DNA from: Gordonia sediminis
Lineage (GTDB): Bacteria > Actinomycetota > Actinomycetes > Mycobacteriales > Mycobacteriaceae
Direction: 5' to 3'
NCBI GenBank assembly: GCA_004193205.1
Contig: RZUM01000003.1
Span: forward strand, 186,001 to 250,000
DNA length: 64,000 nucleotides
Shown: piece after piece, positions 30,833 through 39,143 of the stretch
Numbering within the stretch: position 1 is the first letter of the stretch
Layout: each line of letters begins with the position of its first letter
Notes under the pieces: generated by a model
Seen by the model: the letters and a program-made list of their open reading frames with translations, nothing else
What the model was told of the DNA's origin: nothing
The model's database searches: none
Program-made: the position numbers and the translations under genes

Positions 30833-30899
30833 TTCTTCCCCCGGACTTCGGTCGTCCCCCCACTGCAGGTGGAGAGCGAACCAAGTTGCGGGGGAAGAA
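30833..30899. repeat. inverted repeat between convergent usp and pfkB
   Basis: TTCTTCCCCCG at 30833-30843 is the exact reverse complement of CGGGGGAAGAA at 30889-30899, with 45 bp between, including GGACTTCGGTCGTCC, which could form a small internal hairpin. It lies in the 128-bp gap between two convergent genes. The loop is long and no T-run follows, so it is not a typical intrinsic terminator; it may be a shared transcript end or a binding site. Confidence 0.35.
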
Positions 30900-30916
30900 C
30901 ATTGGGGTCGCACTCA

Positions 30917-31849
30917 TCACCACTCGAGCGCGCGCCCGTACAGCCGCTCCACATCGCCGCGCCGGCACGGTTCGGTGCCCGGGGTGAGTAGCGCGGCGGC
31001 GCCGGCAGCCATGCCGAGGCGGACCGCCTCGACGAATGGCCACTGATGTGACAGAGCCAGGGTGATCGCGGCGACCATGTCGTCACCGGCGCCCACCCCG
31101 CTGCCCACGCCCTGCGGCACTCCGACGGGGTCGATCACCACGGCGTCGGAGGCCGTCACCACGAGCGCCCCCGCACCGCCACGGGAGATGACGACGGCGT
31201 CGCTGATCCCTTCGCCGATGACGGTGCGGGCCGCGTCGGCCTGGGCGGCCTCGTCCGGCAGGGGGAGCCCGGTGTGATCGCGCAGTTCCCGGACACTCGG
31301 CTTGACGAAGCGGGCACCGCGTACCGACCCGAAGGCTGCGCCGCTGGTGTCGACGACGAGCGAACAGTCATGACGCCGGGCGATGTCGGTGACCCGACCG
31401 AAGAAATCATCGGAACATCCGGGCGGCAGGCTACCGCTGACGACGAGGAACCCGCCCGGCGATACGACCTGATCGATCGTCTGCAGAACCTGCCGCTCCT
31501 CGTCGGCGCGTAGATGCGGTCCGGGCAGCACGAACCGGTACTGATCGTTGGTGCTGTCCTCGGTGACGGTCAGACACTCTCGGGTCGGTTCGGCGATGGC
31601 GACCGCATGGGTATCGAGGCAGGCGGCGTCGAGCAGCGACTGCACCCGGGCTCCGGTGTACCCGCCGGTGGTGAGGATCGCAGTGGCCGACCCGCCCAGC
31701 GACGTGATCGCCAGCGCCACGTTGATCCCGCCGCCGCCGGGGTCGTACCGGGGATCGGTGCACCGCAGCTTGTCCGTCGGTCGCAGCCGCGGCACCGACG
31801 TGTGGATGTCCAGCGCCGGGTTCATCGTGACGGTCGCTATCGGTGCCAT
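30917..31849 (-). CDS. pfkB: PfkB-family phosphofructokinase (Rv2029c-like)
   Basis: The 310-residue kinase matches, as recalled, M. tuberculosis PfkB (Rv2029c) nearly throughout: TMNPALDIHTSV, the sugar-binding RYDPGGGGINVA, QYRFVLPGP, VVSGSLPPG, and the catalytic GVGAGDD with Asp256 as base. This ribokinase-family group phosphorylates fructose-6-phosphate or related sugar phosphates. The residue after the catalytic Asp is Asp rather than the usual Ala or Ser. The gene converges on the universal stress gene. It starts about 80 bp after the icd stop with a strong terminator between, so it has its own expression signal; no DosR-like box is visible upstream. Confidence 0.85.
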   Translation of the reverse strand: MAPIATVTMNPALDIHTSVPRLRPTDKLRCTDPRYDPGGGGINVALAITSLGGSATAILTTGGYTGARVQSLLDAACLDTHAVAIAEPTRECLTVTEDSTNDQYRFVLPGPHLRADEERQVLQTIDQVVSPGGFLVVSGSLPPGCSDDFFGRVTDIARRHDCSLVVDTSGAAFGSVRGARFVKPSVRELRDHTGLPLPDEAAQADAARTVIGEGISDAVVISRGGAGALVVTASDAVVIDPVGVPQGVGSGVGAGDDMVAAITLALSHQWPFVEAVRLGMAAGAAALLTPGTEPCRRGDVERLYGRALEW

Positions 31850-31863
31850 CGATCCAGCTTCTC

Positions 31864-31903
31864 AAAAAAGAGACGGCCCGCAGCTCGATTGAGCTGCGGG
31901 CCG
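31864..31903 (-). terminator. rho-independent terminator of icd
   Basis: A perfect 13-bp GC-rich stem (arms 31874-31886 and 31891-31903) with a 4-base loop is followed, on the minus strand, by a run of six T (the A-run at 31864-31869). It lies 28 bp after the icd stop codon and just before the pfkB start, so it insulates the two genes. Confidence 0.9.
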
Positions 31904-31931
31904 CCTCGAAACATCGGGCGCGTGCCGGTCG

Positions 31932-34169
31932 TCAGCCCTGCACGGACTCCAGCGCCGCGTTGAATGTCTTGCTCGGACGCATCACCGCGTCGGTCATCTC
32001 CGGATCCGGTGCGTAGTATCCGCCGATGTCCACGGATTCGCCCTGCGCCTCGTTGAGCTCGGTGACGATGGCCTCCTCGTTCTTCGTCAGCGTATCGGCC
32101 AGTGCGGCAAAGTGCTTCGCCAGTTCGGGGTCCTCGGTCTGATTCGCCAGCTCCTGCGCCCAGTACATGGCGAGATAGAACTGGCTGCCACGGTTGTCGA
32201 GTTCACCGGTCTTGCGGGACGGGCTCTTGTCGTTCTCCAGCAGCTTCCCGGTCGCCGCGTCGAGCGCCTTGGCCAGGATCATCGCCCGCTTGTCACCGGT
32301 CTTGCGACCAAGGTCCTCCAAACTGACCGCCAGCGCGAGGAACTCACCGAGCGAGTCCCACCGCAGGTGGTTCTCCTCGACGAGCTGCTTGACGTGCTTG
32401 GGTGCCGAACCGCCCGCACCCGTCTCGTAGAGTCCGCCACCGGCCATCAGCGGCACGATCGACAGCATCTTCGCGCTGGTGCCCAGTTCCAGGATCGGGA
32501 ACAGGTCGGTGAGGTAGTCACGCAGGATGTTGCCGGTCGCCGAGATGGTGTCCATCCCGCGGATCAGCCGCTCCATGGTGTACCGGATCGCCCGGACCTG
32601 CGACATGATCTGGATGTCGAGACCCTCGGTGTCGTGATCCTTCAGATACTTGTGGACCTTGGCGATCAACTCGTTCTCGTGCGGGCGGTAGGGATCGAGC
32701 CAGAACACCACCGGCATCCCCGAATCGCGCGAGCGGGTCACCGCCAGCTTCACCCAGTCCTGGATGGGTGCGTCCTTGACGATGCACAGACGCCAGATGT
32801 CTCCCTCTTCGACGTTCTGGGTCAGCAGGACCTCGCCGGTCTCGAGGTCGGTGATATTCGCTACACCGGCCGCGGGCACCTCGAAGGTCTTGTCGTGGGA
32901 GCCGTACTCCTCGGCCTTCTGGGCCATCAGGCCGACGTTGGGCACGGTACCCATCGTCGTTGGGTCGAAGGCGCCGTTGGTCTTACAGAAGTTGATCATC
33001 TCCTGATAGATCCTGGAGAAGGTCGACTCGGGGTTGACCGCCTTGGTGTCCTTCGGCCGGCCGTCGGCGCCCCACATCTTGCCGCCGACCCGGATCATCG
33101 CCGGCATCGACGCATCGACGATGACGTCGGAGGGGGAGTGGAAGTTGGAGATGCCGCGCGCCGAATCGACCATCGCCAACTCCGGCCGATGCTCATGGCA
33201 CTTGTGCAGGTCGTCGATGATCTCTTCTTTTTGCGTCGCAGGCAGCGACTCGATCTTGGCGTAGAGGTCCGACAGACCGTTGTTGACGTTCACACCGAGC
33301 TCGTCGAAGAGTGCGCCGTGCTTGGCGAAGGCCTCTTTGTAGAAGGTGCGTACCGCGTGGCCGAAAACGATCGGATGCGACACCCGCATCATCGTCGCCT
33401 TCACGTGCAGGGAGAACATGACACCGGTCTCGTAGGCGTCCTGCATCTGCTCCTCGTAGAACTCGATCAGCGCCTTCTTGCTCATGAACATCGAGTCGAT
33501 GACGTCGCCGTCGGTCAGCGAGACCTTCGGCTTGAGCACGATGGTCTCACCGTCGTTGGTGATGAGCTCCATCTTGATGTCGCGGTCCCCGGAGACGGTC
33601 ATCGACTTCTCGCCGTGGTAGAAGTCGCCGTGGGTCATGTGCGCGACGTGGGTGCGCGATGCCATCGACCACCTACCCATCGAGTGCGGGTGTTTGCGCG
33701 CGTACTCCTTGACCGCCTTCGGCGCACGGCGATCGGAATTGCCTTCGCGGAGAACCGGATTCACCGCACTGCCCAGGCACTTGGTGTACCGGGTGCGGAT
33801 CTCGGTCTCCTCGTCGGTCTTCGGGTTCTCCGGGAAATCGGGGACGGCGTAGCCCTTGGCCTGCAGTTCCTTGATGGCAGCGAGCAGCTGCGGCACCGAG
33901 GCGCTGATGTTCGGCAGCTTGATGATGTTGGTGTCCGGGTCCTGGGTCAGACGGCCGAGTGCGGCCAGGTTGTCGGGGACCCGCTGCTCCTCGGTCAGGT
34001 AGTCGGGGAACTCAGCGAGCACGCGGGCCGCCACCGAGATGTCACTGGTCTCGATGTTGATGTCGGCAGCATCGGCAAACGCCCGGATGACCGGCAGGAA
34101 CGCGTGCGTCGCGAGCATCGGCGCCTCGTCGGTCATTGTGTAGATGATGGTCGGTTGCTTCGCGTTCAT
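31932..34169 (-). CDS. icd: monomeric NADP-dependent isocitrate dehydrogenase
   Basis: The 745-residue protein is the monomeric, two-domain type of isocitrate dehydrogenase used by mycolata and some proteobacteria. Landmarks are [21 protein letters not shown] at the start, [19 protein letters not shown] for isocitrate binding, [31 protein letters not shown], and the coenzyme region [27 protein letters not shown]. It oxidises isocitrate to 2-oxoglutarate with NADP+. The reading frame continues about 300 codons upstream, but that extension lies antisense in promoter and regulator sequence; the ATG at 34169 has GAAGGCGG before it and gives the normal length. Its upstream region carries a three-copy 21-bp-spaced repeat. 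Confidence 0.95.
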   Translation of the reverse strand: MNAKQPTIIYTMTDEAPMLATHAFLPVIRAFADAADINIETSDISVAARVLAEFPDYLTEEQRVPDNLAALGRLTQDPDTNIIKLPNISASVPQLLAAIKELQAKGYAVPDFPENPKTDEETEIRTRYTKCLGSAVNPVLREGNSDRRAPKAVKEYARKHPHSMGRWSMASRTHVAHMTHGDFYHGEKSMTVSGDRDIKMELITNDGETIVLKPKVSLTDGDVIDSMFMSKKALIEFYEEQMQDAYETGVMFSLHVKATMMRVSHPIVFGHAVRTFYKEAFAKHGALFDELGVNVNNGLSDLYAKIESLPATQKEEIIDDLHKCHEHRPELAMVDSARGISNFHSPSDVIVDASMPAMIRVGGKMWGADGRPKDTKAVNPESTFSRIYQEMINFCKTNGAFDPTTMGTVPNVGLMAQKAEEYGSHDKTFEVPAAGVANITDLETGEVLLTQNVEEGDIWRLCIVKDAPIQDWVKLAVTRSRDSGMPVVFWLDPYRPHENELIAKVHKYLKDHDTEGLDIQIMSQVRAIRYTMERLIRGMDTISATGNILRDYLTDLFPILELGTSAKMLSIVPLMAGGGLYETGAGGSAPKHVKQLVEENHLRWDSLGEFLALAVSLEDLGRKTGDKRAMILAKALDAATGKLLENDKSPSRKTGELDNRGSQFYLAMYWAQELANQTEDPELAKHFAALADTLTKNEEAIVTELNEAQGESVDIGGYYAPDPEMTDAVMRPSKTFNAALESVQG

Positions 34170-34206
34170 GATCCGCCTTCGTCGTATCCGGTTTTCGTTA
34201 CACACA

Positions 34207-34265
34207 GCACGGTAGTCCGTGCGTTTCGCACGGTGGTGGGGACGTCGGGCACGGTGGTGCGGACG
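34207..34265. promoter_or_regulatory. three 17-bp repeats at 21-bp spacing upstream of icd
   Basis: GCACGGTAGTCCGTGCG (34207), GCACGGTGGTGGGGACG (34228) and GCACGGTGGTGCGGACG (34249) start exactly 21 bp apart, two helical turns, so identical faces of the DNA repeat. They lie 38-96 bp upstream of the icd ATG, in the 112-bp gap after the GntR gene. A weaker core (CGGT-N2-TC) recurs one period nearer to icd. This looks like a cooperative binding array for an icd regulator. Confidence 0.55.
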
Positions 34266-34281
34266 CCTCGCGATACCAGTA

Positions 34282-35139
34282 TCACGTCGCGGGAGGTCTC
34301 GTGCCCACCGAGGCAGAGGATGGTTCCGACGACCCCGCGCCGAGTCCGTGTCCTGTCCGGTCCCTGCCGGTGGCAACCGCTGCGAACAGTTCTCGGAACC
34401 CCGGTGCGCTGCGGGCCGCGATCGCGAGCCCGGCGTCGCCGTCGAGGATGGCGGAGACCATCGTCGTGACCGCGGACAGGTGTGCGTCGACGATGGGGCG
34501 CCAATGCGGGTCGACGGGTTCGTCGATATCTGCGAGCTGGTCGATCTGCGTGCGGACGACGTACCCCGCGATCGCACGGAGCAACGCGTCCGATGACAGC
34601 GACACGAGGGTCGCGAACATCTCCAGGCTTGCCCGGACGACGTTCTGCAAGCGGCGTCCAGGTGCGGTGCTGAGCGCGTGGAGCCCGGCTTCGATCGTCC
34701 GCCGTCTCTCGTGATCGGCGCATGCCGCGATCGCGTCGTCGATGAGCAGCGGCGCGAGAGCGGAGAGGATGCGGGCCGTCTGTCGGAAGTCGGGGTCGGT
34801 GACCGAGGGTTCACGCACGTCACGGAGCAGGCGTGCGAGAGCGGAACGTTCGCCCACGAACACGCCGCCGCCGGGTCCGGGGCGAACCGTGACCTCCCCG
34901 GTGGACTGGAGCAGACGGAGCGCCTCGTGCAGTGTGCCGACCGACACTCCGCACATGACCCGCAGTTCGTCGCGACTACCCAGCCGGGTACCCGGGGCGA
35001 GTTTTCGGCCGGCGGCCGCGATCGTGTCCGCGGCGTCTTCGGCGCGTGTGCGTGACGGCGGCGGGGACCCCGCATGTCGACTCGAGTCCACCAACCTCGC
35101 CACCTCCAGCAGGCGTACCGATCGATTGTGCCGGAGCAC
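34282..35139 (-). CDS. GntR-family transcriptional regulator
   Basis: The 285-residue regulator has a winged helix-turn-helix at about residues 40-95: [35 protein letters not shown], then the wing [10 protein letters not shown], as in GntR/FadR proteins. A helical ligand-binding C-domain (about 105-260) follows, and the tail is Ser/Gly-rich and likely disordered. GntR regulators normally have few inserts between promoter and gene; here a perfect 36-bp palindrome begins 10 bp upstream of the GTG at 35139, strongly suggesting autoregulation and control of the divergent hydrolase. Start choice among several GTGs is uncertain. Confidence 0.75.
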   Translation of the reverse strand: MLRHNRSVRLLEVARLVDSSRHAGSPPPSRTRAEDAADTIAAAGRKLAPGTRLGSRDELRVMCGVSVGTLHEALRLLQSTGEVTVRPGPGGGVFVGERSALARLLRDVREPSVTDPDFRQTARILSALAPLLIDDAIAACADHERRRTIEAGLHALSTAPGRRLQNVVRASLEMFATLVSLSSDALLRAIAGYVVRTQIDQLADIDEPVDPHWRPIVDAHLSAVTTMVSAILDGDAGLAIAARSAPGFRELFAAVATGRDRTGHGLGAGSSEPSSASVGTRPPAT

Positions 35140-35148
35140 TGCTCTCAG

Positions 35149-35184
35149 GCTCCGCCTAATTATTCATGAATAATTAGGCGGAGC
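35149..35184. promoter_or_regulatory. perfect 36-bp palindrome between GntR and hydrolase genes
   Basis: The two 18-base halves are exact reverse complements centred on CATG at 35165-35168. The ends are GC-rich (GCTCCGCC) and the core is AT-rich (TAATTATTCA), rare in this genome. TAATTA occurs symmetrically on both sides and could act as the -10 element for each direction, giving a short leader to the GTG of the regulator and about 36 bases to the GTG of the hydrolase. A single dimeric repressor could thus close both promoters. Confidence 0.7.
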
Positions 35185-35218
35185 TGTCCAGCGAGACCGA
35201 GTGCAGAAGGTGGCGACC

Positions 35219-36358
35219 GTGAACTTCCGTCCGCATGTGTCCATGCCCCGACGAACCGTGTTGCGCGCCGGGGGAGCCGCGGCTCTCGGCTCCGCCCTGC
35301 TCGGCATCACTGCCGGTGCCGGACGCGTGGCAGCCGATGTCGGGCGTCCGCTCGCGACGGAGATCGAACCCATCCGAGCCCGCGACGCCCAATGGCATCA
35401 GCACATCTGGGACGCCGGGTTTGTGATGAAACGGGTCACGATCGGCGACGTCGGGTTCAGCTACGCCGAGGGTCCGACGAACGGCCCGGCAGTGGTGCTA
35501 CTCCATGCCCAGCAGATGGATTGGTTCAGCTACAGTCGGGTTCTGCCCAAGCTGTCAAAGTCATTCCACGTCTTCGACGTCGACTACCAGGGGCACGGTC
35601 GTACCACCACTCCCGCCGGCTACCCGATGAACGCGAACCGCATCGGCACCGACCTCGCCTCGTTCATCGAGCGCGTCGTCGCCGAGCCCGCCTACGTGAC
35701 GGGCAATTCCTCGGGAGGGCTGCTCACCACGTGGCTGACCGCCAACCGGGCCGACCTCGTCTTGGCCGCCCTGCTCGAGGATCCGCCGATGTTCGCGTCG
35801 GAATACCCGCGCATCAAGAAGACCATCGCAGACCGCGATTTCAGATCCAGTGACGCCGCCGTGCGCAAACAGGTCGACGATTTCCTGCTGTTCTGGATCA
35901 ACGACAACGCGGCGTTCTTCGACAAGAACATCGGTCCGGGCTCCAACCTTGCACTCAGCGCCGCGGTGCAGGCCTACCGGACCACCCACCCCGGGCAACC
36001 CGTCGAACTCGGGATGATCACTGACGACACGATCCGGCTGTTCCTGCGCGGCATGGACCATCAATATGACCCGCGCTTCGGTGCCGCCTTCTACAACGGC
36101 ACCTGGAACCGCGGATTCGACCACGCCACGGCCCTGCGCAAGATCACCCGGCCGACCCTGCTGCTCCACGCGAACTACTCATGGATCGACGGCGACATTC
36201 TCTACGGTGCCATGGACAAGGCCGACGCGGACAGGGCGATGTCCCTGCTGCCGACCGGCGTGTACAAGCGAATCGACGCCGGCCATGTCACCCATCTCGA
36301 CAAGCCTGCTGAGTTCATCCGGATCGTCGAACGCTTCTTCCTCGACGGGGTCGGGTGA
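35219..36358 (+). CDS. Tat-exported alpha/beta-hydrolase
   Basis: The 379-residue protein has a twin-arginine type leader: PRRTVLRAGGAAALGSALL (Arg11-Arg12, hydrophobic to about residue 32), predicting export of a folded enzyme. The hydrolase domain shows VVLLHAQQMDWFSYSRVL, VDYQGHGRT, the nucleophile elbow GNSSGG with Ser164, and a C-terminal AGHVTHL with the catalytic His. The substrate is unknown. I chose the GTG at 35219, which has AGAAGG eight bases upstream; an earlier GTG at 35201 is in frame. It is divergent from the GntR regulator across the 36-bp palindrome and is the regulator's probable target. Confidence 0.75.
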   Translation: MNFRPHVSMPRRTVLRAGGAAALGSALLGITAGAGRVAADVGRPLATEIEPIRARDAQWHQHIWDAGFVMKRVTIGDVGFSYAEGPTNGPAVVLLHAQQMDWFSYSRVLPKLSKSFHVFDVDYQGHGRTTTPAGYPMNANRIGTDLASFIERVVAEPAYVTGNSSGGLLTTWLTANRADLVLAALLEDPPMFASEYPRIKKTIADRDFRSSDAAVRKQVDDFLLFWINDNAAFFDKNIGPGSNLALSAAVQAYRTTHPGQPVELGMITDDTIRLFLRGMDHQYDPRFGAAFYNGTWNRGFDHATALRKITRPTLLLHANYSWIDGDILYGAMDKADADRAMSLLPTGVYKRIDAGHVTHLDKPAEFIRIVERFFLDGVG

Positions 36359-36407
36359 TTCATACCCACGTCCGCCAAGTAGGTCGCGGCGTGGAATTGC
36401 TGACGGC

Positions 36408-36963
36408 TCAGGCCTCGGCGTAGTCCGGTTCGGTGACCGCGAGCCGATCCTCGGCGACGGTGCGGCCCCGAGTCCGCCCTCTCCCGACCACACCCACGGC
36501 CTGACCGAGCCCGAACGGCGACATATTGGCGTACCGGGACTCGATCGCCGAGGTGGGCACCACGTAGGTCTCGTGGAACAACCCGACGTCCCCGGTTCCC
36601 GCGGCGCGCTTGTTGAACGCGGCCCAGGCCGGGGCGTGGCGGTGCTGGGGGTCCTTGGCGTAGCGGCCCAGATCCTCGGCGCTGCGCCAATACTGGACGA
36701 GGAACAGTGTGCGTGCCTCCGCGCGCCGCGAGCATCCCCTGATCCGGGTCTTGCTGCAGCTCGGCGAGCATCTTCGGCATGGCGGTGAAGGCCGGCCACC
36801 ACGAGCGCACCTTGCGCCACCGGTGAATACGCATGCCGATCACGAACACCACGACCTCGTCGAGGCCCGACAGGTCGGCAACGGTCTGGCCGGCGTTGGC
36901 GTCGGCGGGAACGCGGCCGACGGCGAGGCGGTAGGGACGGGGGAGTCGATCGATGGTGGCCAT
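36408..36963 (-). pseudogene. DUF4188 (monooxygenase-like) gene with a +1 frameshift
   Basis: Residues 1-81 read from the ATG at 36963 and match DUF4188 (VVVFVIGMRIHRW, AMPKMLAELQQDPDQGML). After Arg81 the frame is lost; moving by one base at about 36720 restores the family sequence, FLVQYWRSAEDLGRYA, then HAPAWAAFN and DVGLFHETYVVP, to a stop at 36408. Removing one base would give an intact 184-residue protein, normal for the family. Without the shift the first frame runs on as unrelated Arg-rich sequence. The gene is divergent from a MerR regulator across a perfect inverted repeat, so the regulated module looks otherwise intact. It may be a real inactivation or a sequencing error in a GC run. 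Confidence 0.75.
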
Positions 36964-36972
36964 GACACGCTC

Positions 36973-37014
36973 CTAGATAGTGCCACTGTCTATCACGAGA
37001 GTGGCACTATCTAG
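36973..37014. promoter_or_regulatory. MerR-type operator, 15-bp inverted repeat
   Basis: CTAGATAGTGCCACT (36973-36987) and AGTGGCACTATCTAG (37000-37014) are perfect inverted copies with a 12-bp spacer, between the divergent DUF4188 and MerR genes. Long dyads overlapping the promoter spacer are typical MerR binding sites; control of both genes is inferred. Confidence 0.7.
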
Positions 37015-37043
37015 TAGTCCAGTCAATACCCGGGAGGCACTCG

Positions 37044-37691
37044 ATGCGCGTTTCCGAACTGGCCGAGGCCAGTGGTGTCACCGTCGCGACGATCAAGTAC
37101 TACCTGCGCGAAGGGTTGCTACACCCCGGCACCAAGGTGACGCCCCGGTTGACCGACTATGACGCGTCGCATGTCCGGCGTTTGCGAACCATTCGTCTGC
37201 TCCGTGAGGTCGGTGGCGTTCCGGTGGAGCGACTTCGGGCGGCGGCACTGGCGGCAGACGTCAACCTTCCGACTCCGCACGACGTCCTGGCCGTCGTGGC
37301 CGATGCTCTCGCCCCGGACCCGCCACCACCCGGGCCGGATCGTGCGGCAATGCGCAGCATGGCCGACGATCTCATCGCCGCAGCCGGCTGGACCGGGGTC
37401 CGGACCGGAGCAAAGGACCGGGACAACCTCGCGGCGGCATTCGAACGTCTTGTGGCACTGGGCATGCCCCTCTCCGGCGACCCGACGCCGTACGTGCATG
37501 CCGTCGACGCCGTGGCGCGGGCCGACATCGAGGCTCTGGATGCCGGACACGGACGGGGAGCGCTGGTGGAGCAGATGGTGGCCGGTCAGGTGCTCTTCGC
37601 CGAGGTCCTCGTGGTGCTGCGTCGACTGGCCGAGGAGCATTACAGCGCGCAGCGGTTCGGCCACGAGGACGCCGATCCAACAGGCCCGTGA
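37044..37691 (+). CDS. MerR-family transcriptional regulator
   Basis: The 215-residue regulator has the N-terminal MerR helix-turn-helix and wing: RVSELAEASGVTVATIKYYL, EGLLHPG and YDASHVRRLRTIRLLREVGGVPVERL. A helical ligand-binding domain (about 95-205) replaces the short cysteine loop of metal-sensing MerR proteins, and there are no Cys residues, so a small organic effector is likely. GGGAGG precedes the ATG. It is divergent from the frameshifted DUF4188 gene with a perfect inverted repeat between. Confidence 0.85.
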   Translation: MRVSELAEASGVTVATIKYYLREGLLHPGTKVTPRLTDYDASHVRRLRTIRLLREVGGVPVERLRAAALAADVNLPTPHDVLAVVADALAPDPPPPGPDRAAMRSMADDLIAAAGWTGVRTGAKDRDNLAAAFERLVALGMPLSGDPTPYVHAVDAVARADIEALDAGHGRGALVEQMVAGQVLFAEVLVVLRRLAEEHYSAQRFGHEDADPTGP

Positions 37692-37721
37692 CCGTCGTTC
37701 GGGATTAGCCGACTGGACTTG

Positions 37722-37750
37722 TTGACATCGTGCGTGTCGAGGGTCACAAT
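37722..37750 (+). promoter_or_regulatory. sigma-70-type promoter of the TetR gene, probably leaderless
   Basis: TTGACA (37722-37727) and CACAAT (37745-37750) are separated by 17 bp. Transcription would start about seven bases later, at or next to the ATG at 37758, leaving no room for a Shine-Dalgarno sequence, and none is seen. Leaderless mRNAs are common in actinobacteria, and regulators are often among them. Confidence 0.55.
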
Positions 37751-37781
37751 CCTAATCATGATCGGAACTCCTAATCGTGAT
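37751..37781. promoter_or_regulatory. tandem TetR operator-like repeats over the start codon
   Basis: CCTAATCATGAT (37751-37762) and CCTAATCGTGAT (37770-37781) are direct repeats 19 bp apart; each holds a near-palindromic ATCNTGAT. They cover the transcription start and first codons of the TetR gene, where a bound repressor would block its own transcription. Confidence 0.45.
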
Positions 37782-38372
37782 AGGCGAGCCGAACGGCGTG
37801 AGGCAACACGACGTGAGATCGTCGAGACCGCATGGGACATCGCGCACACCGAGGGGCTCGCCTCGGTGACATTGCGCGAGATCGCGGACCGAATCGGGAT
37901 GCGGCCACCCTCTCTGTACACCCATTTCGAATCGAAGAACGCCGTGTTCGACGCCATGTTCGCCGACGGGTACCGGCAGATGGACGAAGCGTTCGCGGCG
38001 GCGTCGCTGCCCTCCGAGCCCCGCGCGGTCCTGTTGGTCGTCGCGGAATTGTTCTTCGACTTCGCCACCGCGGACGAGGCACGCCATCAGCTGCTGTTTT
38101 CGCGGACACTTCCCGGATTCACCCCCAGCGAGACCGCGTATGCCACGTCGCTGCGCCAGTACGAACGTTTCCGGGGGTTCATGACAGCGGCAGGCGTCAC
38201 CGATCCGGACGACCTGGACCTGTGGACCGCGCTCTCGGCCGGCATCGTCAGCCAGCAGCTCGCCAACGACCCCGGAGGTGACCGCTGGCGTCGCCAGCTT
38301 CCGCGCGTCGTCGACATGTTCTGCCACGCATTGGGCATACCAACCGCACAACTGGAAGAGGGTCGACGATGA
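37758..38372 (+). CDS. TetR-family transcriptional regulator
   Basis: The 204-residue product has a TetR helix-turn-helix at residues about 17-62: RREIVETAWDIAHTEGLASVTLREIADRIGMRPPSLYTHFESKNAVFDAM. The C-terminal domain is of the TetR_C_33-like type, with LWTALSAGIVSQQLANDPGGDRWRRQLPRVVDMFCHALG. I chose the ATG at 37758, directly after a TTGACA/CACAAT promoter; upstream codons precede the likely transcript start. Its stop overlaps the start of the downstream MDMPI gene by 4 bp, so regulator, isomerase-like protein and the MBL-fold protein probably form one autoregulated operon. Confidence 0.85.
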   Translation: MIGTPNRDRRAERREATRREIVETAWDIAHTEGLASVTLREIADRIGMRPPSLYTHFESKNAVFDAMFADGYRQMDEAFAAASLPSEPRAVLLVVAELFFDFATADEARHQLLFSRTLPGFTPSETAYATSLRQYERFRGFMTAAGVTDPDDLDLWTALSAGIVSQQLANDPGGDRWRRQLPRVVDMFCHALGIPTAQLEEGRR

Positions 38373-39127
38373 ACGCCACCGACCTCCGAACAACCCCGCG
38401 ATCCTCTGCACTCGACCGCGACACCGCCATGCGGATGGCCGCTACCGAGTATCAGCGCGTCGCCGACCTGCTCGGGTCGCTCGAGGCCGATCAGTGGTCG
38501 GCACCGACCGACTGTCCCGGCTGGACCGTGCGCGACGTCGCGGCGCACATGCTCGGGATGGTCGAGATGGCCGCGTCGGTCCGCGAACAGATGCGGCAGA
38601 CCCGCAAGGCCCGGCAACGGTCCACCGGCCTCTTCATCGATGCGCTCACCGAATTGCAGGTCGGCGAGCGCGCCGCCATGACACCGGCCCAGATCGTCGA
38701 CCGGTTCGTGCTGCGTGCCCCGAAGGCCGTCTCGGGTCGCCGACGCACCCCCGGATTCATTCGCCGGCGGCCGATGGCCGATCCGCCCGAGGTCGACGGT
38801 CGGACCGAGGAGTGGCAGATCGGTTTCCTCGTCGACGTGATCCTGACCAGAGACCCGTGGATGCACCGCATCGACGTCTGCCGTGCCGCCGGCGCCGAAC
38901 TCGTGCTGACCGCCGACCACGACGGCGTGCTCGTCGCAGACGCCGTCACGGAATGGGCATCCCGACACGCAAGGCCCTACACGCTGCACCTCACCGGCCC
39001 CGCCGGCGGCCAATGGTCGACCGGGCACGGCGGTCCCGAACTCGAACTCGACGCGATCGAGTTCACCCGCATTCTGTCCGGGCGTGCGCCCGGAACCGGC
39101 CTTCTTTCCATCCAAGTTCCCTTCTGA
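38369..39127 (+). CDS. maleylpyruvate-isomerase-family (mycothiol-dependent/DinB) protein
   Basis: The 252-residue product has the MDMPI_N/DinB-like four-helix domain with the metal-site signature CPGWTVRDVAAHMLGM (His in VAAHML) and a second conserved HRIDVCRA. It also has the small C-terminal domain found in mycothiol-linked members. Such proteins act as metal-dependent mycothiol S-transferases or isomerases. Cotranslated with the TetR gene (ATGA overlap) and 16 bp before the MBL-fold gene. Substrate unknown; a detoxification role is plausible. Confidence 0.75.
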   Translation: MNATDLRTTPRSSALDRDTAMRMAATEYQRVADLLGSLEADQWSAPTDCPGWTVRDVAAHMLGMVEMAASVREQMRQTRKARQRSTGLFIDALTELQVGERAAMTPAQIVDRFVLRAPKAVSGRRRTPGFIRRRPMADPPEVDGRTEEWQIGFLVDVILTRDPWMHRIDVCRAAGAELVLTADHDGVLVADAVTEWASRHARPYTLHLTGPAGGQWSTGHGGPELELDAIEFTRILSGRAPGTGLLSIQVPF

Positions 39128-39143
39128 CACACAAGGAATCGTC

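Noticed and set aside
30833-30899. Intrinsic terminator between usp and pfkB
   Set aside because: The arms are perfect, but the loop is 45 bases and no T-run follows on either strand, so I list it only as an inverted repeat.
32112-34469. 785-codon plus-strand frame
   Set aside because: It is wholly antisense to icd, whose identity is certain.
31932-35075. A 1047-codon frame fusing icd to about 300 residues upstream
   Set aside because: The upstream part is antisense or out of frame within the GntR gene, Arg/Ser-rich, and crosses the icd promoter repeats; icd has a proper ATG at 34169.
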